Shown here in pieces: positions 1 to 6,481 of a stretch of DNA of 12,140 nucleotides. Within the stretch, counting starts at the first letter, position 1. Every line of letters starts with the position of its first letter. Source of the DNA: Cytophagaceae bacterium (GTDB lineage Bacteria > Bacteroidota > Bacteroidia > Cytophagales > Spirosomataceae). Location: the NCBI GenBank assembly GCA_947471105.1, contig CANIYB010000041.1, forward strand, positions 1-12,140, in the 5' to 3' direction. The notes below the pieces were generated by a model, which did no database searches, was not told the DNA's origin, and saw only the letters and a list, made by a program, of their open reading frames with translations. A program made the position numbers and the translations under genes.

Positions 1-1032
1 ACCTCTAGAACCATAAATTGCCGTAGAAGATGCATCTTTCAACACCGAGATCGATTCGATATCATTGGGATTGATCAATAATAGTGGATTAAAGTCCTGA
101 TTTAATCCAGCAGAATAAGGCATTCCGTCTATTACATATAAGGGTTCGTTACCTGCCCCTAAAGATCCACTACCTCTTATTCTTACTGAGGTTCCAGCAC
201 CTGGCTGTCCAGATAATTGCTGAATTTGCATACCAGCAACCTGACCTATCATTTTTTGATCTACCGTAGAAACAGGTAAGTCTTTAATCGTATTTTGATT
301 GATCGTCGCCACTGCGCCCGTTAGATCTTTAGCTCTTGCCGTACCATATCCTACAACGACAACTTCACTTAACGCTTTATTTTCAGAAATTAGGTTGATG
401 TTAATCATGGATCTGTTTCCAACTAAAACTTCTTGAGTGATAAAACCTACAAAACTAAATGACAAAATTGCTTTATCATCTGAAACACTCAATGTATAGG
501 TACCGTCAATATTACTACTAACTCCTTTATTCGTTCCCTTGATGAGAATATTCACACCAGGAATCGGGCTCCCACTTTCGTCCGTAATTTTTCCTTTGAC
601 CGTTTTGGTATCTATAATGAATGATTCCGATTCTTGCTTAATCAATTGAGAGTTAGAATTCAAAAGCTCAATCTTAGATTTCGTTAATAAAATTCTATTC
701 TCAATAACCTCATAAGAGATTGAATTGGGATTTAGAATTTCATTTAATACGGTCGAAAGTTTGGCTTTCTGTAAATTCAAGTTCATTTTTTGATTAATCT
801 GAACCCGGGTACTATACACAAACTTGACCTCTGCTTGCTTTTCAATTTGAGCTAAAACCGATTTAAAATTAATGTTCTGACCTACAATGGTTACAGAGCG
901 GTTTAAAACTTCTTGGGCCTGTGATTCATGTGCCACGGCTAAGGTAGTGCACAATAAAACGAGGCAAATTTGACTAAAGGTAATTTTCATAAATAACCAC
1001 AAATTTTGGGTGTTCAATCGGTGTTTTTTCAT
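1..1032 (-). CDS. SusC/RagA-type TonB-dependent receptor with STN domain, N-terminal part (cut by window edge)
   Basis: Translating the minus strand from the ATG at 1032 gives 344 open codons to base 1, so the gene runs off the left edge; family members are near 1,000-1,100 residues. Visible in order: a signal peptide with a long basic start (residues 1-40, hydrophobic core about 17-33), an STN (secretin/TonB short N-terminal) domain about 46-117, a carboxypeptidase-regulatory-like beta domain about 145-215 (VKGKITDESGSPIPGVNI), a TonB-box-like segment LSEVVVVGYG at 221-230, and the start of the plug domain with the SusC signatures RIRGSGSL, YVIDGMP and VLKDASSTAIYGSRG. A second ATG at 990 would give a shorter signal peptide, but the longer start MKKHRLN...LWLFMKIT is usual in this family. 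Such receptors import large nutrients through the outer membrane using TonB energy. The STN domain marks it as a transducer that talks to FecR, and the fecI/fecR pair lies directly upstream. Substrate unknown. Confidence 0.93.
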   Translation of the reverse strand, partial: MKKHRLNTQNLWLFMKITFSQICLVLLCTTLAVAHESQAQEVLNRSVTIVGQNINFKSVLAQIEKQAEVKFVYSTRVQINQKMNLNLQKAKLSTVLNEILNPNSISYEVIENRILLTKSKIELLNSNSQLIKQESESFIIDTKTVKGKITDESGSPIPGVNILIKGTNKGVSSNIDGTYTLSVSDDKAILSFSFVGFITQEVLVGNRSMININLISENKALSEVVVVGYGTARAKDLTGAVATINQNTIKDLPVSTVDQKMIGQVAGMQIQQLSGQPGAGTSVRIRGSGSLGAGNEPLYVIDGMPYSAGLNQDFNPLLLINPNDIESISVLKDASSTAIYGSRG

Positions 1033-1069
1033 AGATTTACAAGTTTTTAAATTAACATTTTGAAACATT

Positions 1070-1103
1070 TAACCCGCCTCAGATTGGCGTTTGTTACGGG
1101 TTA
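1070..1103 (-). other. Nested dyad in the fecR-susC spacer
   Basis: A 7-bp inverted repeat TAACCCG/CGGGTTA (1070-1076 and 1097-1103) encloses a smaller one, CGCC/GGCG (1075-1078 and 1086-1089). The two share bases at 1075-1076, so they could be partly alternative folds. It lies in the leader of the susC-type gene, about 38 bases before its ATG. It has no T-run and no recognised family, so a protein site, an RNA fold and chance are all possible. Confidence 0.25.
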
Positions 1104-1113
1104 TTTTATTGGG

Positions 1114-1138
1114 CAGAAAGGAGAGCTTCTCCTTTCTG
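1114..1138 (-). other. Perfect 11-bp stem-loop just after fecR
   Basis: CAGAAAGGAGA (1114-1124) and TCTCCTTTCTG (1128-1138) are exact reverse complements around a 3-base loop. The hairpin starts 5 bases after the fecR stop codon and lies before the susC-type gene on the same strand. Reading in the direction of the genes, the stem is followed by CCCAATAAAATAACCC, so it lacks the U-tract of a standard intrinsic terminator. It may be a partial terminator, an attenuator or an mRNA-stabilising end that lets sigma/fecR and the receptor be expressed at different levels. The fold is certain on paper; the role is inference. Confidence 0.5.
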
Positions 1139-1143
1139 TTTAT

Positions 1144-2136
1144 TTAATTACATCCATCTCCTGTAATAAAAATGACAGTTCCTCTTTTTTCATAAATAGC
1201 TCCTACCGATTTACATATTAAATCCAATTGCGTAAATAATGACAGCCCATTTAAATCAGCAGTGATTTGACAATCATTCGATTTAGGATTAGTTAAAATT
1301 ATTTCTACCCCATAGTGTTTTGACATCGTTGACAATACAGATTGAAGTGGAGTTGCTTGGAAAATAAGTTGGTCTTTTGAAAAATCTGGAGTCAGAATTG
1401 GCAACGGATTATCCACTATGGTGGGATTAATAGTCTTGGATACTATATCAAAGACAACCTTTTGATTTCTGGTCAAAATAACCCCATTTAAATTATTGTT
1501 ATCACTTACTTTATTAGAATATACGGAGACTTTACCGCTTGTGACTGAAACTTCTATTTGATTATTTCTTGCGTTTGATTTTACCCAAAAACTGGTTCCT
1601 AATACTTCGGTATTCAAATCCCCTGAATGCACGACAAATGGCTTGGTAACATTTCGTTTAACTTTAAAAAATGCTTGGCCAATTAAAAACACTTCTCTTT
1701 TTTTGATGTTAAAATCTTTCCCATAAATGAGGCTACTTTGAGGCTTTAAAATGACTAAGGAACCATCCTTTAATAAGACTTTTTGATCCACTAGCGTCAT
1801 GTTTTTCATCTCCATTCCAGATGTATTAACTGACTTAGAATCTGAAATTTCCGTTGTTCGCACATTTAATAAAAATACAAGTAATAAACACGCAGCTAAA
1901 CTTGTCACAACACTTATGCCAATTTTAGTGATTTTTGAAAAATGTTTATTAGGGATTTTTGAATGAATATTTTTCCAAATTCTGCTCCTAATTTCATCCT
2001 TTTCCTTATTGGATATTTTTAAATTATTTTCCTGGTCAATTTTTTCATTCCAGCGCATTAACAACAATTCTTCCTCCACAGAGCATAAGCCTTGGAGGTA
2101 TTTATTCGACAGTAAATTAAATTCCTGCTTTGTCAT
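1144..2136 (-). CDS. FecR-family anti-sigma factor
   Basis: This 330-residue protein is an inner-membrane regulator that holds an ECF sigma factor and receives a signal from an outer-membrane receptor. Residues 1-71 form a charged cytoplasmic part that should bind sigma (NKYLQGLCSVEEELLLMRWN near 11-30). One membrane helix lies at about 72-91. The FecR periplasmic domain is at about 115-210 (LLKDGSLVILKPQSSL, GQAFFKV, TKPFVVHSGDLNTEVLGTSF). The C-terminal DUF4974-type domain is at about 258-326 (FQATPLQSVLSTMSKHYGVEI), the part thought to contact the receptor STN domain. The ATG at 2136 lies 10 bases after the sigma gene stop, so the two are probably co-transcribed and translationally close. 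The STN-bearing receptor follows 111 bases later, which gives the standard sigma-FecR-SusC order. Length and domain order are complete. Confidence 0.93.
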   Translation of the reverse strand: MTKQEFNLLSNKYLQGLCSVEEELLLMRWNEKIDQENNLKISNKEKDEIRSRIWKNIHSKIPNKHFSKITKIGISVVTSLAACLLLVFLLNVRTTEISDSKSVNTSGMEMKNMTLVDQKVLLKDGSLVILKPQSSLIYGKDFNIKKREVFLIGQAFFKVKRNVTKPFVVHSGDLNTEVLGTSFWVKSNARNNQIEVSVTSGKVSVYSNKVSDNNNLNGVILTRNQKVVFDIVSKTINPTIVDNPLPILTPDFSKDQLIFQATPLQSVLSTMSKHYGVEIILTNPKSNDCQITADLNGLSLFTQLDLICKSVGAIYEKRGTVIFITGDGCN

Positions 2137-2146
2137 AAAAATTGAC

Positions 2147-2749
2147 CTAATTTAAACGTGAATAATCTTTTAAATTTTCTTTTAGAAACTTTAGGGATTT
2201 GGTTATATGGTATTCTACAGCCTTTTCACTCAATTTCATTTGAACCGCAATTTCCTTTGTATTCATATTTTCGAACCGACTTTTTTTGAATATATGAACG
2301 CTTTTTTCAGGCAATAGTGAAAGTACTTTTTCAACGGCATCAGTCAGTTCGGTATAATTGACAATTTCATCTGTATTAAAATGAAAATCTATTTCCTTTA
2401 AAATAATATGCTCTTGATATTTGCGGAAATTGATTTTAGAGCGTATTAAATCGTATACTTTATTTTTGATGGAAATAACTAAATACAAATCCAAATTATT
2501 AATAACAATTGTCTCTCTTCTATTCCAAATACTCAAAAAAACATCTTGTACAAGCTCCTCAGCCTCTTCCTTATTTCCAGTTTGATTAAAAGCAATTCTG
2601 TAAATTTTAAACCAGTATCTTGAATAAATTTCTTCAAAGGCCGCGGGATGCCCCTGATTTAAACCTAAAACCAAAAGTTGATCTTCAAGCCCTTTGAAAT
2701 TCATTTGGGAGTAATTAATTTTTGTTTGTAAGCTATAGTCGTACAACAT
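2147..2749 (-). CDS. ECF-type RNA polymerase sigma-70 factor (FecI-like)
   Basis: The protein has sigma region 2 at about residues 34-80 (HPAAFEEIYSRYWFKIYRIA, then EEAEELVQDVFLSIWNRRE) and region 4 at about 134-190, ending in a helix-turn-helix (NMNTKEIAVQMKLSEKAVEYHITKSLKFLKENL). There is no region 1.1 or 3, as expected for an extracytoplasmic-function factor. It should direct RNA polymerase to the neighbouring receptor gene once FecR is activated. The longest reading starts at 2749 (200 residues). An internal ATG at 2704 (residue 16, MNFKGLEDQLLVLGL) gives the N-terminus more usual for the family and may be the real start; neither has a convincing ribosome binding site. It is the first gene of the leftward module and is divergent from the MFS gene across 250 bases. 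Confidence 0.92.
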   Translation of the reverse strand: MLYDYSLQTKINYSQMNFKGLEDQLLVLGLNQGHPAAFEEIYSRYWFKIYRIAFNQTGNKEEAEELVQDVFLSIWNRRETIVINNLDLYLVISIKNKVYDLIRSKINFRKYQEHIILKEIDFHFNTDEIVNYTELTDAVEKVLSLLPEKSVHIFKKSRFENMNTKEIAVQMKLSEKAVEYHITKSLKFLKENLKDYSRLN

Positions 2750-2918
2750 TGAAATAACCCTAAATAAAATTAAAATATTTTTATTTAACTATTGGACACC
2801 TAATTAGATCTCTCCTAAAACCGTTTTTACCAAGGACAAATCATGATACCCTTGAACATCAGTTAAATGATCATTAAGCTAGTCAATAATGGCAATATAA
2901 TTATCTATTTTTCTGTAC

Positions 2919-2965
2919 CTTCGTCAGCTTTACTAACTTTTGAAAAGTTAGTAAAGCTGACGAAG
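2919..2965. repeat. Perfect 47-bp palindrome in the sigma/MFS divergent spacer
   Basis: Bases 2919-2941 and 2943-2965 are exact reverse complements over 23 bp, with only G2942 between them; the centre reads ACTTTTGAAAAGT and the ends CTTCGTCAGC and GCTGACGAAG. It ends 34 bases before the MFS start codon. Neither side has a 3' T-run, so it is not a normal intrinsic terminator. It is longer and more perfect than a typical dimer operator. A dispersed palindromic repeat, a hairpin in the MFS leader and a regulator site are all possible. The remaining spacer (2750-2918) is AT-rich and shows no gene or firm promoter. Confidence 0.9.
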
Positions 2966-2999
2966 AAAAATAAATTAATAATCCGATAAGCCAATTTAC

Positions 3000-4241
3000 A
3001 TGAATAAAAGATATTGGGTGCTATTCGTCATGGCACTATTTTCCATCATCACCTATTTAGATCGAACATCTATTTCCATCACGGGTTCTGCCATTACGCA
3101 AGAACTCAATTTATCAGAAAAAGAATTTGGTTGGATTTTAGGGTCATTTGCCTTTGCCTATGGCTTATTTGAAATACCGGTGGGATTATGGGGAGATCGA
3201 AAAGGGCCAAAATCCATCCTTTTAAGAATTGTACTTTCCTGGTCTGTATTCACCATATTGACAGGTTTTTCAAGCACCTTTACCATGTTATTTATCATCC
3301 GATTTCTATTTGGAATCGGAGAAGCAGGAGCTTATCCAAATGCCACGATTGTAATTTCTCGTTGGTTCCCAAAATCAGAAACAGGTCGTGCACAATCCTT
3401 TATTTGGATCGCGAGTCGAATCGGGGCTGCTTTAGCCCCCTTCCTATCCCTCTTCATCATGCATACGTTTGGTTGGCGCTATGTGTTTTACGCTTTCGGA
3501 GTATTAGGAATTATCTGGGCAGCCTTTTGGGGACTTTGGTTTAAAGATGAACCCCGTGATATGCCTAATATTTCCGAAAAAGAAATAGCGCACATTGAAC
3601 AAGGACGTGAGTTGAAATCGGGAGGCGATAGTTTTTCCATTGTGTTGAAAATCTTAAAAGATCCCAATATTTGGTCACTCATGGGCATGTACCATTGCTT
3701 ACTGTATGGCGCCTATTTTTATCTTTCGTGGATGCCCAAATACCTGAAAAATGGCCGTGGAATCGACGATACTAAAATTGCATTTTTAGCCTCGCTTCCA
3801 TTTATTTTAGGCACAGTCGGATGTTTTATCGGCGGATTTTCGTCCGATTATATCACTAAAAAACGAGGTCTAAAATGGGGACGTAGAGCGGTGGGCATGT
3901 TTGGCTTAGTCATGTCTGGCTTGTGTATGTTGACGGCCACATTCATTCCGGATACAACCACATCGATTGTCGTTTTAGCCTTTGGCTTAGCTTTTAAAGA
4001 TTTTACCTTACCTGTTTCTTGGGCTACCTCATCTGATATAGGTGGACAAAATGCTGGCGCAGTGGCAGGAGCTATGGGGATGGCAGGCCAATTGGGCTCC
4101 ACCATCATGTCCATCGCTTTTGGCTACATCCTTGCGGCCACAGGAAGTTGGGATATCCCCGTCAGAATCATCGGCTGCATCGTCATCCTAGGCGGATTTT
4201 TATGGCTGCGTATCGATCCAACTAAGAAAATTACTTTATAG
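3000..4241 (+). CDS. MFS transporter, ACS (anion:cation symporter) family
   Basis: This 413-residue protein has about 12 hydrophobic segments in two halves and should sit in the inner membrane. ACS-family marks (hexuronate, glucarate, galactonate and phthalate carriers) are visible: YLDRTSISI near residues 19-27, the MFS loop 2-3 signature GLWGDRKGPK at 62-71, GIGEAGAYPNATIVISRWFP at 105-124, and SETGRA at 126-131 after the fourth helix region. A charged central loop lies near 180-215. The family moves sugar acids or related organic anions, usually with protons; the exact substrate cannot be read from the sequence. The ATG at 3000 gives a normal family N-terminus, without a clear Shine-Dalgarno. 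The NagX-like gene follows 65 bases later on the same strand, so the two are likely an operon. The pairing points to uptake of a sugar or amino sugar released by outer-membrane systems nearby, which is inference. Confidence 0.9.
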   Translation: MNKRYWVLFVMALFSIITYLDRTSISITGSAITQELNLSEKEFGWILGSFAFAYGLFEIPVGLWGDRKGPKSILLRIVLSWSVFTILTGFSSTFTMLFIIRFLFGIGEAGAYPNATIVISRWFPKSETGRAQSFIWIASRIGAALAPFLSLFIMHTFGWRYVFYAFGVLGIIWAAFWGLWFKDEPRDMPNISEKEIAHIEQGRELKSGGDSFSIVLKILKDPNIWSLMGMYHCLLYGAYFYLSWMPKYLKNGRGIDDTKIAFLASLPFILGTVGCFIGGFSSDYITKKRGLKWGRRAVGMFGLVMSGLCMLTATFIPDTTTSIVVLAFGLAFKDFTLPVSWATSSDIGGQNAGAVAGAMGMAGQLGSTIMSIAFGYILAATGSWDIPVRIIGCIVILGGFLWLRIDPTKKITL

Positions 4242-4306
4242 CATTTAATCATACTATTGAGTGGAAAAGCTAATTTATTTATATATTTAGGGGTTAATCA
4301 AAACCT

Positions 4307-5440
4307 ATGAAAACAACAAGCTCTTCCCTGGAAAGTTCTCCCATCGCTCAACGCCTTCAATCCTTAGATGCACTTCGCGGGTTTGATATGCTTTGGATCA
4401 TGGGCGCAGAAGAAATATTTAAATTTTTATATAAAGCGACCGGATCGCCTTTTTGGGGCTTCATTTCGAACCAATTAGAACATCCCGAGTGGAATGGGTT
4501 TACATTTAATGACCTAATCTTTCCACTATTTTTATTTATGGCAGGTGTGGCCACTCCTTATTCGTTAGGCAAAGAGCTGGAAAAAGGAAAATCCAGAGAA
4601 CAATTATTACAAAAAGTAATCAAGAGGGGTTTAATCTTGGTTATTCTTGGAATTATTTACAACAATGGCTTAGAATTTAAACCGCTGGAAGAAATTCGTT
4701 TTGGAAGTGTACTGGGGCGTATCGGTCTAGGCTATATGTTTGCTAACATCATATTTTTGTACACTCAAAAACAAATCACTCAATTCATTTGGTTTGCCGG
4801 AATCATTATCAGCTATTATTTAGCGCTTAAGTTTAATGCCGCGCCTGGTTTTATGGCGGGTGATTTAACCGAAGCGGGTAATTTCGCTTCCTATTTAGAT
4901 CGTACTTGGATGCCAGGAAGATTACATAGAGGGATTCACGATCCAGAAGGTCTTTTTTCTACTATACCAGCTATCTCTACTGGCTTACTGGGAATCCTCA
5001 CTGGAAATTTCCTTAAAAATGATCCGAGTGATGGAACAGCCAAAACAAAAAAAATGGCTATCCTGGGGGTGATTTTTATTGCGATCGCTTTAGTTTGGAA
5101 TCTTGATTTCCCTATTAATAAAAACCTTTGGTCAAGTTCATTTGTGATGCTCGTGGGCGGAATAAGCTTAGTCCTACTTTCGATCTTTTATTACATCATT
5201 GACGTGAAAGGATATCAAAAATGGGCCTTTTTCTTCCGCATCATTGGAATGAATTCCATTTTAATTTATTTGTCTGGCATGATCATTGACTGGGAATATG
5301 CGACGGATGGAATGTTTCATTGGTTAGGTCAGTTGATCGGAGATCCGTTTAATGCCGTCGCCTTAGCCATTTGCTACACCGGTATCAAATGGACATTCCT
5401 GTATGTTTTATATAAGAAAAATATCTTCTTAAGAGTTTAA
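4307..5440 (+). CDS. NagX/HGSNAT-like membrane acyltransferase (DUF5009 type)
   Basis: This is a 377-residue polytopic membrane protein of the family that includes NagX and heparan-alpha-glucosaminide N-acetyltransferase (HGSNAT). Evidence: RLQSLDALRGFDM at residues 16-28, the motif HPEWNGFTFNDLIFPLFLF at 59-77, and DPEGLFSTIPAISTGLLGIL near 206-225, all hallmarks of the DUF1624/DUF5009 group. His59 lines up, by motif, with the histidine before WNG that is catalytic in HGSNAT, which passes acetyl groups from acetyl-CoA across a membrane onto glucosamine. Here acetylation of an amino sugar is a reasonable guess, not shown. About 9-10 membrane helices are visible, and the C-terminus ends in a basic YKKNIFLRV. 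It lies 65 bases after the MFS gene and just before a strong terminator, so it is probably the last gene of a two-gene operon. A weak promoter-like TATATTTA at 4282-4289 could allow separate expression. Confidence 0.85.
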   Translation: MKTTSSSLESSPIAQRLQSLDALRGFDMLWIMGAEEIFKFLYKATGSPFWGFISNQLEHPEWNGFTFNDLIFPLFLFMAGVATPYSLGKELEKGKSREQLLQKVIKRGLILVILGIIYNNGLEFKPLEEIRFGSVLGRIGLGYMFANIIFLYTQKQITQFIWFAGIIISYYLALKFNAAPGFMAGDLTEAGNFASYLDRTWMPGRLHRGIHDPEGLFSTIPAISTGLLGILTGNFLKNDPSDGTAKTKKMAILGVIFIAIALVWNLDFPINKNLWSSSFVMLVGGISLVLLSIFYYIIDVKGYQKWAFFFRIIGMNSILIYLSGMIIDWEYATDGMFHWLGQLIGDPFNAVALAICYTGIKWTFLYVLYKKNIFLRV

Positions 5441-5443
5441 TTG

Positions 5444-5475
5444 AAAAGACCGAAGAAATAATCTTCGGTCTTTTT
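5444..5475 (+). terminator. Strong intrinsic terminator, probably bidirectional
   Basis: A 13-bp perfect stem (5444-5456 with 5462-5474) has a 5-base loop and is followed by a T-run (5471-5475). It begins 3 bases after the stop codon of the NagX-like gene. The complementary A-run on the left arm gives a TTTT tract in the other direction, so it can also stop transcripts of the convergent symporter gene that ends at 5514. Confidence 0.92.
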
Positions 5476-5513
5476 ATTTATAAACGAGATAAATGGCTGC
5501 TTTAGGCAATCCG

Positions 5514-6374
5514 TTAATTTTGGTTTTTCATATTCACCAAATACCCAAAAATAGCTGCCGTAAAAAACATAATCAAACTATAGATTACAGCGGGTATACT
5601 CATGGCACTGTTTCCAATCACACTTAAGGCAATAAATATCGCCAAAGTACCATTGTGAATACCGATTTCCATGCCGATGGCGATGGCCTGACTTTTAGCC
5701 AAATTAAACAAGCGGGGAACGTAATAGCCAATCGACATACTCAGCACATTCAATAAGAGTGTGGGAAAACCAACTACCTGGAAATCTTGAATAATGTGTG
5801 ATTTTTCTTTGTAAATAGTCAATATAATCACCAATGCTAAAAAAGAAGCAGAGGCTATTTTAACTGGCTTGCTTAATTTTTCAGCAAAGTTACTGGCATA
5901 AGCACGAATCATCATTCCGATGGAAACTGGTCCTAAAACGACTAAACAAACTTCGACTACTTTCTTAAATTGTAAGGGAATGGCTTGGTCGGATTGCATG
6001 AAACTAGCCATCGCAAAATTAACGATGAAGGTAATGGAGAACACTGAAATCAAGCTATTAATTGCTGTCAATGTAACATTTAGAGCCACATCCCCTTTCG
6101 CAATATGGGAATACAGATTGGCCGTTGGCCCCCCAGGTGAAGCCGAAAGTAGCATGAGACCTACCGCTAATTCAGGAGAAAGGCCAAAACCAGAAGCGAT
6201 GAAATAACAAATGATAGGCAAAAGAATCATTTGACATAAAAGACCGATCAATACTGCTTTAGGGAAAACTAAGACTCTTTTGAAATCGTCAATTTTTAAA
6301 GATAATCCCAAGCCCATCATGATGACGGCAAGGGCCAGTGGTAATAAAACCACTGATAAAAAATTAGCTTGCAT
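5514..6374 (-). CDS. SBF-family (bile acid:sodium symporter-like) transporter
   Basis: This 286-residue inner-membrane protein has about nine hydrophobic helices. It matches the SBF/BASS family (PF01758) by GLGLSLKIDDF at residues 21-31, LLSASPGGPTANLYSHIAKG at 75-94 with DVALNVTLTAINSL to 108, and the second half motif EIGIHNGTLA at 236-245. The SPGG and E..HN segments correspond to the crossed helices that bind sodium in characterised members. The length is normal for bacterial forms. Bacterial members carry bile acids, pyruvate, pantoate and other organic acids, so the name does not fix a substrate; a free-living Bacteroidota cell need not use bile acids. The ATG at 6374 was chosen because it starts just before the first helix. 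It is convergent with the NagX-like gene and divergent from the protease gene, with no partner on its own strand. Confidence 0.9.
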   Translation of the reverse strand: MQANFLSVVLLPLALAVIMMGLGLSLKIDDFKRVLVFPKAVLIGLLCQMILLPIICYFIASGFGLSPELAVGLMLLSASPGGPTANLYSHIAKGDVALNVTLTAINSLISVFSITFIVNFAMASFMQSDQAIPLQFKKVVEVCLVVLGPVSIGMMIRAYASNFAEKLSKPVKIASASFLALVIILTIYKEKSHIIQDFQVVGFPTLLLNVLSMSIGYYVPRLFNLAKSQAIAIGMEIGIHNGTLAIFIALSVIGNSAMSIPAVIYSLIMFFTAAIFGYLVNMKNQN

Positions 6375-6386
6375 AGTTAATTATGG

Positions 6387-6423
6387 TTTAGTTATAAACT
6401 AAATTAGTATTTTTTATAACTAA
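6387..6423. promoter_or_regulatory. Cluster of TTAGT/ACTAA half-sites in a divergent spacer
   Basis: The 37 bases hold four alternating half-sites, TTAGT (6388), ACTAA (6398), TTAGT (6404) and ACTAA (6419). Longer exact pairs include TTTAGTT/AACTAAA (6387-6393 with 6397-6403) and TTAGTTATAAA/TTTATAACTAA (6388-6398 with 6413-6423). They lie between the divergent symporter and protease genes, 13 bases from the symporter ATG. The layout suits a binding site for a dimeric repressor acting on one or both genes. The region is very AT-rich, so chance dyads are also possible. Confidence 0.4.
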
Positions 6424-6444
6424 TTCTAGCTTTTTTACCCATAT

Positions 6445-6452
6445 TATATTTG
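6445..6452 (+). promoter_or_regulatory. Candidate -7 box (TATATTTG) for the CPBP protease gene
   Basis: TATATTTG fits the Bacteroidota sigma-ABfr -7 consensus TAnnTTTG exactly and lies 29 bases before the ATG at 6482, leaving a leader of about 20 bases. A clear TTTG-like -33 element is not visible at the expected spacing, which lowers confidence. The half-site cluster at 6387-6423 would lie just upstream of or over the -33 region. Confidence 0.45.
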
Positions 6453-6481
6453 ATTTACTAAAAGAATAATAAACCTATCGC

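Noticed and set aside
25..39. A 15-base exact match, AGAAGATGCATCTTT, shared with 11559-11573
   Set aside because: Both copies are coding and encode the short string KDASS in unrelated parts of two receptors. The left one is the conserved SusC plug motif; the other looks like coincidence. There is no extended similarity on either side.
2761..2787. AT-only inverted repeat (TAAATAAAA/TTTTATTTA) just upstream of the sigma gene
   Set aside because: It is built only from A and T in an AT-rich spacer, so a 9-bp match with a 9-base loop is weak evidence for a functional hairpin.
2919..2965. Reading the 47-bp palindrome as an intrinsic terminator
   Set aside because: The stem is followed by AAAAATAAATT on the plus strand and GGTACAGAAAAATAG on the minus strand, so no U-tract follows in either direction. 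It also lies upstream of both flanking genes.
3188..3544. Open frame of 118 codons on the plus strand inside the MFS gene
   Set aside because: It lies in another frame of a well-supported transporter gene, and its translation is rich in Cys, His and Arg with no family resemblance.
5920..6207. Open frame of 95 codons opposite the SBF transporter
   Set aside because: It is antisense to conserved transporter motifs and has no recognisable domain or start signal.
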